A stretch of 64,000 nucleotides of DNA, taken from positions 77,367 to 141,366 of the forward strand of contig NZ_JACHGT010000019.1 in assembly GCF_014202425.1 (NCBI RefSeq), given 5' to 3'. Under the pieces are notes generated by a model. It searched no databases. It was not told where the DNA came from and saw only the letters and a list, made by a program, of their open reading frames with translations. This document shows, in pieces, positions 15,828-24,643 of this stretch (its first letter is position 1; every line of letters starts with the position of its first letter). The translations under genes and the position numbers were made by a program. The stretch comes from Phytomonospora endophytica. Lineage in GTDB: Bacteria > Actinomycetota > Actinomycetes > Mycobacteriales > Micromonosporaceae.

Positions 15828-16586
15828 CTACTTGCGTCCCTGCGCCGCGACTGCTGCGGCGGCCGTGGCGGCCGCCTCCGGGTCGAGGTAGGTGCCGCCG
15901 GGGTTCGTCGGCTTGAGCCCGGCGTCGAGGTCGTACCGCAGCGGGATGCCGGTCGGGATGTTCAGGCCGGCGATGTCGGCGTCGGAGATCCCGTCCAGGT
16001 GCTTGACCAGCGCCCGGAGGCTGTTGCCGTGCGCGGCGACGAGGACCGTCTTCCCGGCGAGCAGGTCGGGGACGACCGCGTCGTACCAGTACGGCAGCAT
16101 CCGGACACCGACGTCCTTGAGGCACTCCGTGAGAGGAGCGAGCTCGGGAGGCAGCTCCGCGTAACGCGGGTCACCCGACTGCGAGTACTCGTCGCCCGGG
16201 TCGATCGCCGGCGGAGGCGTGTCGTACGAGCGGCGCCACAACATGAACTGCTCCTCGCCGTACTCGGCGAGCGTCTCGGCCTTGTTCTTGCCCTGAAGGG
16301 CGCCGTAGTGACGCTCGTTGAGACGCCACGACCGCTTCACCGGAATCCAGTGCCGGTCGGCCGCGTGCAGCGAGAGCTCGGCGGTGCGGATCGCACGACG
16401 CTGCACCGACGTGTGGACGACATCGGGAAGGAGCCCATGCTCGACGAGCAGCGCGCCGCCACGCCGGGCCTCGCCCTCGCCCTTCGCGGTGAGGTCGACG
16501 TCCACCCAGCCGGTGAACAGGTTCTTCGCGTTCCACTCGCTCTCGCCGTGGCGGAGGAGGACAAGGGTGCCGATGTCGGTGCTCAT
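15828..16586 (-). CDS. gpmA: 2,3-bisphosphoglycerate-dependent phosphoglycerate mutase
   Basis: I start the 252-residue protein at [19 protein letters not shown]; a longer frame adds a proline-rich segment not typical of the family. The phosphohistidine motif [10 protein letters not shown], the [14 protein letters not shown] substrate loop and the second catalytic His in [17 protein letters not shown] are present. The enzyme interconverts 3- and 2-phosphoglycerate in glycolysis and gluconeogenesis. The gpm-senX3-regX3 order is a classic actinobacterial block, here with 61 nt between gpmA and senX3. Confidence 0.94.
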   Translation of the reverse strand: MSTDIGTLVLLRHGESEWNAKNLFTGWVDVDLTAKGEGEARRGGALLVEHGLLPDVVHTSVQRRAIRTAELSLHAADRHWIPVKRSWRLNERHYGALQGKNKAETLAEYGEEQFMLWRRSYDTPPPAIDPGDEYSQSGDPRYAELPPELAPLTECLKDVGVRMLPYWYDAVVPDLLAGKTVLVAAHGNSLRALVKHLDGISDADIAGLNIPTGIPLRYDLDAGLKPTNPGGTYLDPEAAATAAAAVAAQGRK

Positions 16587-16796
16587 GGAGACGATATTGC
16601 CGTATGGGGGTGGCGGGCGGGGAACGAGGCGGGGGAGAGGGGTTGAAGTTGGGGGGCTCGCCACTCGGCGCGTTCATTTCTGGCGTTGGGTGGGGTGGTG
16701 TTCAGGGGGTGGGGGGTTCACCGGAATGTCTGGTTCCTTGGGGGCGGGTTCGCCCGCTGCGGCGAGGGGTCTTTTTCTTTGGGTGCGGGGGCGTTG

Positions 16797-16846
16797 CCGG
16801 GGCTCTGCCCCGGACCCCGCAAGGGGCTTCGCCCCCTTGACCCCCG
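16797..16846. repeat. GC-rich palindromic repeat
   Basis: Two adjoining stem-loops, CCGGGGC-TCT-GCCCCGG (16797-16813) and CAAGGGGC-TTC-GCCCCCTTG (16820-16839), are followed by ACCCCCG. Similar GGGGCTNNGCCCC-GACCCC repeats are common in actinomycete intergenic DNA, and a related decayed copy lies near 28610-28650. The flanks (16600-16800) are strongly G-rich on the plus strand and I see no gene there. Confidence 0.6.
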
Positions 16847-16910
16847 GCCTCGCTCGGGAGACTGGGGGTGCCTTAGCGGTCTGCGGCCGGGTGGCCGGGG
16901 TGCGGGCTGA

Positions 16911-17056
16911 GGTTGTTCGGCACAACCTGTCTCCGTCTTATCGGCCTTTTCAAGGGCACATGAAGAACCTGGGGCAATCAAGGGAAAGAGCGCCCTTGAC
17001 AGCCCCAGAACCTTCATGTCGTCCAATCAACGGCCGAAGCGACGGAGACACAGGTT
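16911..17056. other. 133-nt imperfect hairpin (ncRNA or MITE candidate)
   Basis: Bases 16924-16937 pair with 17041-17056 (two bases bulged), CGGCC 16942-16946 with 17032-17036, ACATGAAG 16958-16965 with 17012-17019, TGGGGC 16970-16975 with 17002-17007 and TCAAGGG 16978-16984 with 16993-16999. An 11/12-nt bubble separates the outer and inner stems. GGTTGT (16911-16916) can instead pair with ACAACC (16922-16927), breaking the outer stem. The rest of the 632-bp gap between gpmA and the next gene holds only the repeat at 16797-16846 and small hairpins. Confidence 0.55.
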
Positions 17057-17218
17057 AGTAGTGGTGGGGGGTGTGTCGCGCTGCGCGCGACCTGGTGCGG
17101 GAAAGCGAACCCGCCGTCGTCGCTGGGGGTGGGGTGCGGTGTGATGCGGTTGTCGTGTCCGCTTCGCTGATCGCGGAAAGTAAGGTGCCCGGCGTTAGGG
17201 CTGGTCGAGCGCGGATGT

Positions 17219-19519
17219 TTAGCTCGGCTCTTCGAGTGACGCGGCGGTGATGCGGTGTAGGGCGACCGTGTGCAGTGTGTCCGTTCGCTGGTCCTCAGCG
17301 CGTAGGTAACCCGCGCCGAGGGAGACGGGTAGCAGTCGTCGCGTGACTTGTGCTCCGTGGCCGTCCAGGTAGCCGACCCACACCGGCTGCTTTTCCCTTA
17401 GGGCCTGTTGCAGCACTGATAGGGCGGCTGACGAGTCGCTCACCGACGTCATCGCGGCTGGTCTGCTGCGGACGTGGGCGTCGACGCGGCGGAGGCGTTC
17501 GATCAGGGCGAGGAGGGGGACACCGTCGATTCTGGGGACGGCGTCGGTGGCGTGCGGTGGGCGGGCCGCGTAGGCTGCTCGCCGTGCGGTGGGGCGGGTG
17601 AGCACGGCGGCGCCTGCGGCGTCCTCGGGGACGGGGGCGTAGCCGTATTCACGGAGGGCATCGAGCAACTCGGTGATGGGGGCCCTGGTGATGAGGACCG
17701 TGGGGGCGATGCGCCGCAGTCCGAAGCGGGCGAGGCGGCGGTCGGCGAAGACTTCGGTGAGCAGGGCGGCGTCCTCACCGCGCAGGTAGCAGCCTCCGGT
17801 ACCGACGCGCAGGCCTCCGTGGAGCCGGGAGGTGTCGTCGATGAGGTAGGTGAGCGCCTGCGGAATCTCCGTACGGGAACGCCTGCGGACGAGGGCGTGC
17901 AGGTCTTCGGCGGTGTATCCGGCGTCGAGTGCGCGGCGGATGGAGGCCGGGGAGACACGGTAGACGGTCGGCGATTCGCGTTCGGCGAGCATCTGCAGTT
18001 CCGTCGCCAGTGTCGTCGAGGGTGGGCCGGGAACGACGACGGTGAGGTCGGCTTGGACGACGACCTCATCGACCGGTGGTGGGAGGAGCGCGTCGAGGCG
18101 TTCGACGACGGGGTCGACCTCGGGCGCGGTGACGCCCAGGGGATCGTCGTCGGGGTTCCTTTCGGCGAGCAGCATCCGGCCGTAGGAGGTGAGGGCGTCG
18201 CGGGCGGTGACGCCCAGGGCGGCCGCTTCGCGCAGAACGGCTCGGGAGCGGTCGAGGTCGCGTGCCCGGGGATGGTGCCAGGACAGCAACGCGAGGACGT
18301 CGTCGACGGTCGGCGCGCTCCCCGCGGGCAGCCCCGCGACGATGCCGAGGGCCTCGGTGCGGCGTTTGGGCACGATCGTGCGGCTCAGCTCGGGCGCGAG
18401 GACGTTGAAGGGCTTGCCCTTGTCGTCCTTGCCGCCGACGAGGGCGACTTCGCGGGGCATCGTCAGCCAGGCACGGGCGATGCGCGCCCAGCGCGACGCG
18501 ATGGGAATGGTGCGCCACATGTCGAAGGCCGACGACGGGAGCCATTCCTCCTCGGCGCCCAGGAGCCCGGCGGCGTAGGCGGTTTCGAGGAGCAGGGCGG
18601 CGAGCGCGTTGTCGATGTCGGCGCCGGCGGCGAGGCGGCGCAGGTCGCGGACGCCCATGCCGCCGCCTTTGAGGGTGGGCGCGGGGGCGTCGGCGAGTGC
18701 GGTGAGGAGGGCTTCGGTGAGCCTGACGGCTTCCATGACGGCGCCCGCTCCGGCGTTGTCGACGGCGCGGCTGTCGACGACGGGGTAGTCGGGCTGGGGC
18801 GGTGCGGACTGGATCGCGCCGAGTGGGCCGGTGTCGCGGCGGAGGAGGATGCCGATCTCGCGGGGCAGTTCGACGGTGCGGTCGTCGCCTTCGTCGCCGA
18901 CGAGGGCGAGGAGGCGGTGCCGGACGAGCCAGCGGAGCGGGGTGTCGGCGGCGTCGTCGCGGAGGGATCCGGTGCGGACGGTGCCGAGGGGGCCGTCGGC
19001 GGCGAGGCGGTCGAGGACGGCGCGCGCGGCGGGGGGCGCGGCCATGATCGTGCGGCGGAGTGTCGCGGGGTCGGCGACGACGGCGGCGACGTCGGGATCG
19101 AGTTCTTCGGCGGGCCGTCCGAGGCCCGCGACGTAGCGGCCGAGGAGGTCGGCGGCGGCGTCGCTGACGCGGATCTGCGCGTCGGGGCCCCACACGAGCG
19201 CGAGTCCGCGGAGGCGGTCGACGGTGGCGAGGGTGTTCTCGGTGTCGTCGACGAGGGTGAGGAGGGCGTCGAGGTCGGCGGTTCCGTCGGTGGCGACGTA
19301 GCGCAGTCCGTCGAGGATCTGGAGGGCGAAACGGTCGAGGCCGTCGAGGGCGCGGGCGACGGAGGCGCGGGCCGTGGCGCGGGCGGCGAGCGCGGTGAAG
19401 TCGGCGGGCTCGGGCACGGCGAGGTCCGGCCTGTCGCGGAGCAGGCCGGCGAGGGCTTCGTCGGACATGCGGCGGAGCCGGACGGCGAGCTGGTCTCCTG
19501 GTAGGGCGGGTGCGGACAT
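17219..19519 (-). CDS. Helicase-associated protein (XPB partner)
   Basis: The 766-residue protein lacks Walker motifs. It matches in length and character the actinobacterial 'helicase-associated/helicase C-terminal-like' proteins normally encoded beside the XPB helicase. The N-terminal third is helical. Residues ~590-690 (YLRGEDAALLTEVFADRRLARFGLRRIAPTVLIT) resemble XPB/Ssl2-type accessory repeats, and the C-terminus (PVWVGYLDGHGAQVTRRLLPVSLG) looks WYL-like, with possible nucleic-acid or ligand binding. Here the XPB gene is 6 kb away. TACCTT 7 nt before the ATG implies a leaderless start. Confidence 0.75.
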   Translation of the reverse strand: MSAPALPGDQLAVRLRRMSDEALAGLLRDRPDLAVPEPADFTALAARATARASVARALDGLDRFALQILDGLRYVATDGTADLDALLTLVDDTENTLATVDRLRGLALVWGPDAQIRVSDAAADLLGRYVAGLGRPAEELDPDVAAVVADPATLRRTIMAAPPAARAVLDRLAADGPLGTVRTGSLRDDAADTPLRWLVRHRLLALVGDEGDDRTVELPREIGILLRRDTGPLGAIQSAPPQPDYPVVDSRAVDNAGAGAVMEAVRLTEALLTALADAPAPTLKGGGMGVRDLRRLAAGADIDNALAALLLETAYAAGLLGAEEEWLPSSAFDMWRTIPIASRWARIARAWLTMPREVALVGGKDDKGKPFNVLAPELSRTIVPKRRTEALGIVAGLPAGSAPTVDDVLALLSWHHPRARDLDRSRAVLREAAALGVTARDALTSYGRMLLAERNPDDDPLGVTAPEVDPVVERLDALLPPPVDEVVVQADLTVVVPGPPSTTLATELQMLAERESPTVYRVSPASIRRALDAGYTAEDLHALVRRRSRTEIPQALTYLIDDTSRLHGGLRVGTGGCYLRGEDAALLTEVFADRRLARFGLRRIAPTVLITRAPITELLDALREYGYAPVPEDAAGAAVLTRPTARRAAYAARPPHATDAVPRIDGVPLLALIERLRRVDAHVRSRPAAMTSVSDSSAALSVLQQALREKQPVWVGYLDGHGAQVTRRLLPVSLGAGYLRAEDQRTDTLHTVALHRITAASLEEPS

Positions 19520-19526
19520 CTCGTCA

Positions 19527-19613
19527 AAGGTACGCCGTGCACACGGCTACCGACGCGTGGCCGCGCGTGACGCGCTAATGCGGATGCATGCGCGGGGGTC
19601 CGGCCCATAGCCT
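19527..19613. promoter_or_regulatory. Divergent leaderless -10 boxes
   Basis: TACCTT on the minus strand (19532-19527) stands 7 nt before the ATG at 19519. TAGCCT on the plus strand (19608-19613) stands 6 nt before the ATG at 19620. Neither gene has a ribosome-binding site. Confidence 0.45.
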
Positions 19614-19619
19614 GCGCGA

Positions 19620-20417
19620 ATGACCGATTGGCGGAAGATCATCGACGGCGGGTTCGCCGTGCCCGACGGCGCGGGGGTTCCCGGGCTCGTCACGGAGCTG
19701 TGCGAGGCCCTGCGTTCGCGGGATCCGGTGGTGCGCGACCGGCACGGCTACAGCGTGCTGGCCACGTGGATCGGGCGCGGGGTGCTCGACGAGGACGCGT
19801 TGCGGGAACTGGGCGACGCGATGGCGGCGAGGTTCGCCGACCCGGAGATCCAGGCGCGGACCTTCGCGCCGCTCATCCTCGACGCGATCGTGTCGGCGGG
19901 GGTGTTCGAGTCGCGGTGGGTGGAGGCGTTCAGCGACTGGTACACCGGTGAGGAGGATCTGCGCGGGCTGGATCCGGAGCTGGGCTGGCTGCACGCGGTC
20001 GCGCACGGCGCCGACCTCCTCGGGACCTTCGGGCGGCGGCCGGAGGTCGACGCGGTGGAGATGCTGGCGCTGGCGGCGCGGCGGATGACGACCCCGGCAC
20101 CGCATGTGTGGGACGCGATGGAGGACGACCGGCTCGCGCACGCCGTCGCGCTGACGCTGACCCGCGCCGAGCTCGGCGAGGAGGACGCGACGGGCTGGCT
20201 GTCGACGGTGGCCGCGGCCTTCGAGGGGCGCGACCGGAGCCGGATCGAGCCGCTCGTCGCCAACGCCCTGCGGACCCTGCGTGTCCTCTACCTGCTGGCC
20301 GACCGGGGCGTGCGGCCGCACTGGCGCGCCGACCCGGTCCTGGCGCTCGTCCACCGCGACGTTCTGCGTGAGCGGATCGCCGCGACGACGGCCGTCGTCG
20401 CGCCCATCGCGGGCTGA
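19620..20417 (+). CDS. DUF2785 domain protein
   Basis: The 265-residue helical protein resembles DUF2785. Typical segments are GYSVLATWIGRGVLDED, WYTGEEDLRGLDPELGWLHAVAHGADLLG (conserved Glu/Asp and a His-Ala-Val-Ala-His-Gly-Ala-Asp motif) and LRVLYLLADRG near the end. The HxxxHxxD pattern could be a metal or ligand site. No signal peptide or membrane helix is seen. Its neighbours give no functional hint, and the family has no assigned reaction that I know of. Confidence 0.72.
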   Translation: MTDWRKIIDGGFAVPDGAGVPGLVTELCEALRSRDPVVRDRHGYSVLATWIGRGVLDEDALRELGDAMAARFADPEIQARTFAPLILDAIVSAGVFESRWVEAFSDWYTGEEDLRGLDPELGWLHAVAHGADLLGTFGRRPEVDAVEMLALAARRMTTPAPHVWDAMEDDRLAHAVALTLTRAELGEEDATGWLSTVAAAFEGRDRSRIEPLVANALRTLRVLYLLADRGVRPHWRADPVLALVHRDVLRERIAATTAVVAPIAG

Positions 20418-20454
20418 GCGGGCGACGGCGGCGCGGGCATGTCAAACTAGCGCC

Positions 20455-20664
20455 ATGGCGTCCTCAGCTGTGAAGAAGTCCCGCGTCAAGGTCGTGACGG
20501 AAGGCGACGGTCACCTGCCGCTGACCGAGCTCACCTCGGACCGTCCGGCGGCCGGTTCGCCCTTCGGCGACGACCTGACCTTCCCGCTGCCCGTCGAGGG
20601 TCTCAACTGGGAGCACTCGACCCCGGTCGAGCCGCGCCTCGACTCCTACGCGGGCGGGCACTAG
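20455..20664 (+). CDS. Small conserved-looking protein, unknown function
   Basis: The 69-residue protein starts at ATG 20455 (MASSAVKKSRVKVVTEGDG). A basic N-terminus precedes a mixed, proline-containing tail (FPLPVEGLNWEHSTPVEPRLDSY). Third-position GC is high, as in its neighbours, which supports coding. CAAACT lies 6 nt upstream of the ATG. A hairpin terminator follows at 20682-20701. I do not recognise a family, and longer in-frame starts lie inside the preceding gene. Confidence 0.55.
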   Translation: MASSAVKKSRVKVVTEGDGHLPLTELTSDRPAAGSPFGDDLTFPLPVEGLNWEHSTPVEPRLDSYAGGH

Positions 20665-20681
20665 AACCGCACGACCACGCG

Positions 20682-20701
20682 GGCCCGGCTCCGGCCGGGC
20701 C
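20682..20701 (+). terminator. Hairpin terminator
   Basis: GGCCCGG (20682-20688) pairs with CCGGGCC (20695-20701) around CTCCGG, 18 nt after the small gene's stop codon. No T run follows. Confidence 0.5.
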
Positions 20702-20799
20702 TGACGCGTGCCCGGGTATGACCAAAGCACCCGAGCCTTCGCCCGTCTTGCCCTAATCTGTCCAGATCCACCCGGTCCGGACAGCACGGCGGTCGCGCG

Positions 20800-21921
20800 A
20801 TGTTCCAGCACTACCTCCTCCCCGTCGAGACGGCCGTCTACGTCTTCCCCGTCCTCGCCGCCCTCATCGTCCTGCCCGCCGCGTTCGTGTCCTACCGGCG
20901 ACGCGGCCGCGCCGGCGGCTGGGCCGGGCTGGTCTTCTACACCTTCGTGTTCTACGCGCTCGCCGCGTTCCTCCAGACGGTCATCCCGCTGCCCGTCGAC
21001 CGGGCGGCGACCTGTGCGGCCCACACCTACGCGTCCCGGCCGAACCTGACGCCCTTCAACTTCGTCGGCGACATCACGCGCAACGGCACCGCCGCGCTGT
21101 GGCCGACGCTGCTCAACGTCGCGCTGCTGTTCCCCCTCGGCTTCTACCTGCGCTACCTGTGGCGGCGCGGACTGCCGTCGTCGCTGCTGGTCGCCTTCGG
21201 CACCTCGCTGTTCTTCGAGCTGACGCAACTGACGGGCCTGTGGTTCGTCTACCCGTGCCCCTACCGCCAGTTCAACGTCGACGACCTCATGTGCAACACC
21301 GCTGGCGCCGTCCTCGGCTGGCTCGTCGCCGGGCCCTGTTCGCGGCTGCTCCCCCGCGTCGATCCCGCGCGCGACCGTGACCGCTTCGCCGGGCGCGTCA
21401 CCTTCACCCGTCGCGCCATCGCCTACCTGACCGACCTGCTGGGGTGGCTGTTCGCGTTCACGCTGATCGTCGGCGGGCTCGTGCTCGCCGGTGTCGCCGT
21501 CGGCGACGGGCCGCTCGTCGCGATCGGCGCGGGCGTCGGCCTCGCCTGGTTCTGGCTCGTGCCGTGGGCGACGGGCGGGTGGACGGTCGGGAAGCGCGCG
21601 GTGCTGCTGCGCGTGACCGGCGACGACGGCGCGCGCCCCGGCCCCGGTGAGCTGCTGCTGCGGTACGGGGTGCTGCTCGCGCCGCTGTGGCTGATCTGGT
21701 TCGGGATCGGGTTGTCGGCGACCGGTGACGACACCTCCGAGCCCTGGTACCGGTGGCTGATCCTGGTGGCGGTCCTGGTCGCGTGGGTGTGGTCGCCGCT
21801 GGCCGCGCTGTTCGGGCGCGACCGTCGCACTCCGTACGAGCGACTGTCTCGGACCGTGAACACCACGATCGACCGTAATCCGTTGCTCACTCGTAACCTG
21901 GAGACCGCCGCCGACCGATAA
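20800..21921 (+). CDS. VanZ-RDD fusion membrane protein
   Basis: In the 373-residue protein residues ~1-190 form a VanZ-like domain with about five helices and the motifs NLTPFNFVGD and ELTQLTGLW...FNVDDLMCNTAGAVLGW (the VanZ FDxxDxxxNxxG-type signature). Residues ~205-345 form an RDD domain (RRAIAYLTDLLGWL opens it, GGWTVGKRAVLLRVTGDDG follows). VanZ proteins are linked to teicoplanin resistance and envelope processes, while RDD proteins are often small-ion or compatible-solute transport components. The fusion is plausible but its role is unknown. The next gene begins 11 nt downstream, so they are co-transcribed. Confidence 0.8.
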   Translation: MFQHYLLPVETAVYVFPVLAALIVLPAAFVSYRRRGRAGGWAGLVFYTFVFYALAAFLQTVIPLPVDRAATCAAHTYASRPNLTPFNFVGDITRNGTAALWPTLLNVALLFPLGFYLRYLWRRGLPSSLLVAFGTSLFFELTQLTGLWFVYPCPYRQFNVDDLMCNTAGAVLGWLVAGPCSRLLPRVDPARDRDRFAGRVTFTRRAIAYLTDLLGWLFAFTLIVGGLVLAGVAVGDGPLVAIGAGVGLAWFWLVPWATGGWTVGKRAVLLRVTGDDGARPGPGELLLRYGVLLAPLWLIWFGIGLSATGDDTSEPWYRWLILVAVLVAWVWSPLAALFGRDRRTPYERLSRTVNTTIDRNPLLTRNLETAADR

Positions 21922-21932
21922 AGTCTCCGGAA

Positions 21933-23090
21933 ATGCTGAGAATCCTTTTCTTCCTGGGCCTCGGGTTCCTCGTCGGCGGGATCGCCCTCACCGCGACGAC
22001 AGGCGACACGGACTTCATCTGGATGTGGACGACGGCGCTGCCCGTCACGATCATCCTGGGCGTGTTCACGATGCTCGGAGCGAGCATGCGCCGCCTGGCG
22101 ACGCCGACGCCGGGCGAGACGGCCGGTGCCGTCGCCGAGGGCCGGGTCGCGCTCGCGCGCGTCGTCTCCATCGACCGGACCGGCACCCGGATCAACGACG
22201 TGCTGGTGTGCCGCGTCGGTCTCGTCGTGGCCCCGCGCGAGCGGGCGGCCTACCGGACCGAGGTGCGGATGCTGGTCGACCCGGTCGCGATGCCGCGGTT
22301 CCAGCCCGGTCAGATCAAGGTGGCCGGGCGGCACGCCCTCGACCGGCCCGAAGTGTGGATCATCGCCGAGCCGGACTCGACCTGGCGAAACGCCGCCGAG
22401 GAGGGCGGCGCGGCCGTCCCGGCGCACGCCCCCGAATGGAAGAGCGACGAGAACGCGCCCGGCGTCGGACGGCAGCCGATCATCGGCGTGGGCCGGCGGG
22501 GCCGTGGCGCGCGGATGGCCGTGTACGCGGTCGTGTTCGCGCTGGCCGCGGGCATCCCGGTGGCGCTGAACTGGAAGCAGGTCACGGCCTCCAACGACTT
22601 CGTCTACGGCGACGACGCGCCCACCGCCGTCGAGGAGCTCATCAAGGTGATGGGCGACTCGAAGGTCGTCGACATCACCTTCCACGACGACTTCGTGACC
22701 GTCGAGGCGCCGAGCGTCCCGGGCGCGGTCACCATCGACGACTTCACGTACCGCTACGGCGAGGCCGAACGCGAAGGCCCGACGCTGATCCAGCCCGACG
22801 ACCTCGCGATGGAACTGTTCGACCTCGACGACGTGGACTTCACCGTCTTCCCGGCGATCAGCGCCGCCGCGGTGCGCGCCACCGGCATCGACGACACCGA
22901 GTCGCCGCTGATCGTGGTCTCGCGCGGATCGTCGAGCGACGGCGTGCCGGGCCCGATCGAGATCGGCGTCTCCCTCAGCGACGAATACTTCAGCGGCTAC
23001 TACACGACCGACGCGAAGGGGAACCTGCTCAGCATGAGCGGCGGACGCCCCGAGTCGGACGCCTACAAGGCGGAGCACGCGGAGGACTGA
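21933..23090 (+). CDS. Membrane protein, unknown function
   Basis: The 385-residue protein has two N-terminal helices (residues ~3-22 and 30-50), a soluble loop of ~135 residues, a third helix (MAVYAVVFALAAGIPVAL, near residue 195) and a ~180-residue C-terminal domain with repeated beta-like segments (VVDITFHDDFVTVEAPS, TIDDFTYRYGEAE). The C-terminal part is probably outside the membrane. It lies directly after the VanZ-RDD gene. TAAAGT stands 8 nt before the ATG, so it may also have its own promoter. I do not recognise a family. Confidence 0.65.
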   Translation: MLRILFFLGLGFLVGGIALTATTGDTDFIWMWTTALPVTIILGVFTMLGASMRRLATPTPGETAGAVAEGRVALARVVSIDRTGTRINDVLVCRVGLVVAPRERAAYRTEVRMLVDPVAMPRFQPGQIKVAGRHALDRPEVWIIAEPDSTWRNAAEEGGAAVPAHAPEWKSDENAPGVGRQPIIGVGRRGRGARMAVYAVVFALAAGIPVALNWKQVTASNDFVYGDDAPTAVEELIKVMGDSKVVDITFHDDFVTVEAPSVPGAVTIDDFTYRYGEAEREGPTLIQPDDLAMELFDLDDVDFTVFPAISAAAVRATGIDDTESPLIVVSRGSSSDGVPGPIEIGVSLSDEYFSGYYTTDAKGNLLSMSGGRPESDAYKAEHAED

Positions 23091-23110
23091 CGGGGTGGGT
23101 CGGCGCGCGG

Positions 23111-23136
23111 GCGGGTCTTGATAGATCGCTCTAGCG
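23111..23136 (+). repeat. 26-bp repeat, copy A
   Basis: It is identical to copy B at 23241-23266 over 26 bp, with core CTTGATAGATCGCTCTAG. GGCGGGT before it and ACCCGCC after it can pair, placing the core in a loop. The core contains the dyad TAGA-TCGC-TCTA. The 397-bp gap 23091-23487 holds copies A and B and no gene that I can support. Confidence 0.7.
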
Positions 23137-23240
23137 TCACCCGCCGGCCGGACCCATGCCGCCGGGGCCGCCCGCGCGGCTCGGTGATCCGCACGGCGGG
23201 GGTGGACGCCGGAGATGACGGACGGGGCGGCCCGCCGAGA

Positions 23241-23266
23241 GCGGGTCTTGATAGATCGCTCTAGCG
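23241..23266 (+). repeat. 26-bp repeat, copy B
   Basis: Exact repeat of copy A, starting 130 bp after it in the same orientation, 222 nt upstream of the aldo/keto reductase start. Confidence 0.7.
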
Positions 23267-23487
23267 CCACCCTCCCGGTCTCACATCACCAGGCAGCCCT
23301 TGGAGCACGGCGATCCACGGCGGAGACGGCCGACCGGGCCGGTCGAAGATCAGCCCGAACGCGGCCGCCCCCGCCCGATCCGCGCGAGGATTCACCCGTG
23401 ACTTAATCCTTCGCCGGAATGCGGGACCGCACGCGAGAGTTGGCCTCCGTTGCACAGCGAACCGATCACCACCGAAAGGCCCGACTC

Positions 23488-24426
23488 ATGCCACGCATCG
23501 GCAACTCCGACCTCAACGTCCACCCCCTCGCGCTCGGCGGGAACGTCTTCGGCTGGACCGCCGACGAAGAGGCCTCCTTCGCCGTCCTGGACGCCTACGT
23601 CGCCGGTGGTGGCAACTTCATCGACACCGCCGACTCCTACTCCGCCTGGGTCCCCGGCAACTCCGGCGGCGAGTCGGAGTCCATCATCGGGCGCTGGATG
23701 GCCGCGCGCGGCAACCGCGACGACCTCGTCATCGCCACCAAGGTCGCCCGCCACCCGCAGCGGCCGGGCCTGTCGGCGGCCAACATCGCCGCCGCGGCCG
23801 AGGACTCCCTGCGCCGGCTGGGCACCGACCGTATCGACCTCTACTACTCGCACTTCGACGACGAGCCCTACGTCCCCGTCGCCGACACCCTCCGCGCCTA
23901 CGACGCCCTCATCAAGGCCGGCAAGGTCCGCCACATCGGCATGTCGAACATGACCCCCGAGCGCCTCACCGAGTCGCTCGACACCTCCGCCCGCGAAGGC
24001 CTAGCCTCCTACATCGCGATCCAGCCGAACTACAACCTCGTCTCCCGCGACACCTACGAGGGTGCGCGCGCCGACATCGTCGCCGCGCACGGCATGTCGG
24101 CGGTCCCCTACTACGGCCTCGCCTCGGGCTTCCTGACCGGCAAGTACCGTCCCGGCACCACCGTCGACAGCGCCCGCGCGGGCGGAGCCGCCAAGCACCT
24201 GGAGACGCCGAAGGGCCGCGCGGTCCTCGCCGCGCTCGACGAGGTCGCCGCCCGGCACGACGCCGAACTCGCCACGATCGCCCTCGCCTGGCTCCTCGCG
24301 AAGCCGACCGTCGTCGCGCCCATCGCCAGCGCGCGCACGCCCGAGCAGGTCCCGGCGCTGCTCGCCGTCGCCGACGTCAAGCTCACCACCGAGGACGTCG
24401 CGCTGCTCGACGAGGCCTCGGCCTAG
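23488..24426 (+). CDS. Aldo/keto reductase
   Basis: The 312-residue TIM-barrel oxidoreductase begins at MPRIGNSDLNVHPLALGG, with GAAAGG 8 nt upstream; a longer in-frame start is unlikely. The catalytic tetrad is visible: Asp in FIDTADSY, Tyr in the same motif, Lys in LVIATKVARH and His in DLYYSHFDD. NADPH-binding residues sit in PIASARTPEQV. It reduces aldehydes or ketones in the cytosol. It lies downstream of two copies of the 26-bp repeat, which could be operators for it. Confidence 0.9.
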   Translation: MPRIGNSDLNVHPLALGGNVFGWTADEEASFAVLDAYVAGGGNFIDTADSYSAWVPGNSGGESESIIGRWMAARGNRDDLVIATKVARHPQRPGLSAANIAAAAEDSLRRLGTDRIDLYYSHFDDEPYVPVADTLRAYDALIKAGKVRHIGMSNMTPERLTESLDTSAREGLASYIAIQPNYNLVSRDTYEGARADIVAAHGMSAVPYYGLASGFLTGKYRPGTTVDSARAGGAAKHLETPKGRAVLAALDEVAARHDAELATIALAWLLAKPTVVAPIASARTPEQVPALLAVADVKLTTEDVALLDEASA

Positions 24427-24443
24427 GACGCGGTCGGGACGGA

Positions 24444-24474
24444 CCGCGATCCCCCGTCGTCGTGATGATCGCGG
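24444..24474 (+). terminator. Hairpin after aldo/keto reductase gene
   Basis: CCGCGATC (24444-24451) pairs with GATCGCGG (24467-24474), 18 nt after the stop codon, with a 15-nt loop. Confidence 0.45.
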
Positions 24475-24643
24475 ACCGCCCCGACTCCCCCACCTTGGCG
24501 CGCGCCGCCACAGCCGCGCCACGGCTTGGCCACACGCACGCACGGAAGTGACCTTCACCACCCACCCGATATGCACCGTTACGACCCTCTCGGCGCGAAT
24601 GACCGGTACGAAGGAACCACACGACCGACAGGGGGAGTCGACC

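Noticed and set aside
16674-16925. 83-codon minus-strand proline-rich ORF in the gap after gpmA
   Set aside because: It runs through the GC-rich palindromic repeat, has no ribosome-binding site and no plausible protein character.
17474-19504. 676-codon plus-strand ORF opposite the helicase-associated gene
   Set aside because: Gly/Glu/Val-rich shadow of the minus-strand gene with no domain.
22025-23134. Alternative 369-codon ORF overlapping the membrane protein gene
   Set aside because: Arg-rich frame typical of the third-position-GC shadow; the frame beginning at 21933 has membrane helices and normal codon use.
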